From NCBI RefSeq assembly GCF_900111235.1, contig NZ_FOJI01000024.1, forward strand, positions 1 to 34,496: DNA of 34,496 nt. Direction: 5' to 3'. A program made the position numbers and the translations under genes. Shown piece by piece: positions 34,406-34,496 of the stretch. Positions within the stretch are counted from its first letter, which is position 1, and the number at the start of each line of letters is the position of its first letter. The notes under the pieces are model-generated. The model was not told the DNA's origin. It searched no databases and saw only the letters and a program-made list of their open reading frames with translations. The stretch is from [Clostridium] fimetarium. Its GTDB lineage: Bacteria > Bacillota > Clostridia > Lachnospirales > Lachnospiraceae.

Positions 34406-34496
34406 GATAAAAGATAAAAGATAAAAGATAAAAGATAAAAGATAAAAGATAAAAGATAAAAGATAAAAGATAAAAGATAAAAGATAAAAGATAAAA
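34406..34496 (+). repeat. Heptanucleotide tandem array (GATAAAA)n cut by the window end
   Basis: Thirteen perfect copies of GATAAAA fill 34406-34496 and continue past the edge. The array starts 30 bases after repeat copy 5, in the same arrangement as the arrays after copies 2 and 4. No gene lies between 34183 and the end. Confidence 0.95.

Overview
The window is AT-rich, tightly packed with genes and looks like a chromosomal segment of an anaerobic Firmicute, most likely family Lachnospiraceae (Clostridium cluster XIVa, Lachnoclostridium-like). The reasons are the codon use, the Gram-positive promoters and Shine-Dalgarno sites, and the presence of DUF5685, DUF5716 and DUF5717 family genes and a J-protein with a cysteine-rich tail, which I know mainly from Lachnospiraceae. 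This taxonomic call comes from reading the sequence, not from a search. I see no rRNA, tRNA, CRISPR array, prophage or complete insertion sequence.

Layout. 1-481: no confident gene. 482-1849: a cytosolic PQQ-glucose/sorbosone-dehydrogenase-like beta-propeller protein. 1899-4732: a strong promoter, a czcD-type (NiCo) metal riboswitch with its terminator, and a P-type cation ATPase. 4743-5196: structured repeat copy 1 and a two-way terminator. 5250-6311 (minus): a family 2 glycosyltransferase. 7037-11101: an FtsX/MacB-like ABC permease and its ATPase, separated by structured repeat copy 2 and a hexanucleotide tandem array. 11245-13421: DUF5685 protein, J-domain protein and a membrane protein in one operon. 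13589-14721: an autoregulated PadR repressor with a DUF2812 membrane protein, followed by repeat copy 3. 15429-20679: RecQ helicase and a SWIM-SNF2 helicase. 20702-21277 (minus): an unknown protein. 21459-24751: glycerol kinase, a monoacylglycerol-lipase-like hydrolase and a short-chain dehydrogenase. 24840-26102: a D-Ala-D-Ala carboxypeptidase. 26179-27150 (minus): a zinc-dependent phospholipase C family protein. 27311-28639: RarA. 28759-34182: DUF5717 and DUF5716 proteins, with repeat copies 4 and 5 and two more tandem arrays.

Three things stand out. (1) Five copies of a roughly 180-bp, strongly palindromic element all lie in the same orientation just after the stop codons of plus-strand genes. 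The long terminal arms differ between copies, yet left and right arms match within each copy, so the structure is kept while the sequence drifts. (2) Three of the five copies are followed by short-unit tandem repeat arrays. Two of these arrays separate genes that would normally sit side by side in an operon, and the third runs off the window end. (3) A DUF5685/J-protein operon and a DUF5717/DUF5716 operon (the latter with an actin/Hsp70-type nucleotide-binding fold) may form an undescribed chaperone-like system. The DUF5685 gene carries a 4-base frameshift in a 21-base repeat; undoing it restores an ATGA overlap with the J-protein gene.
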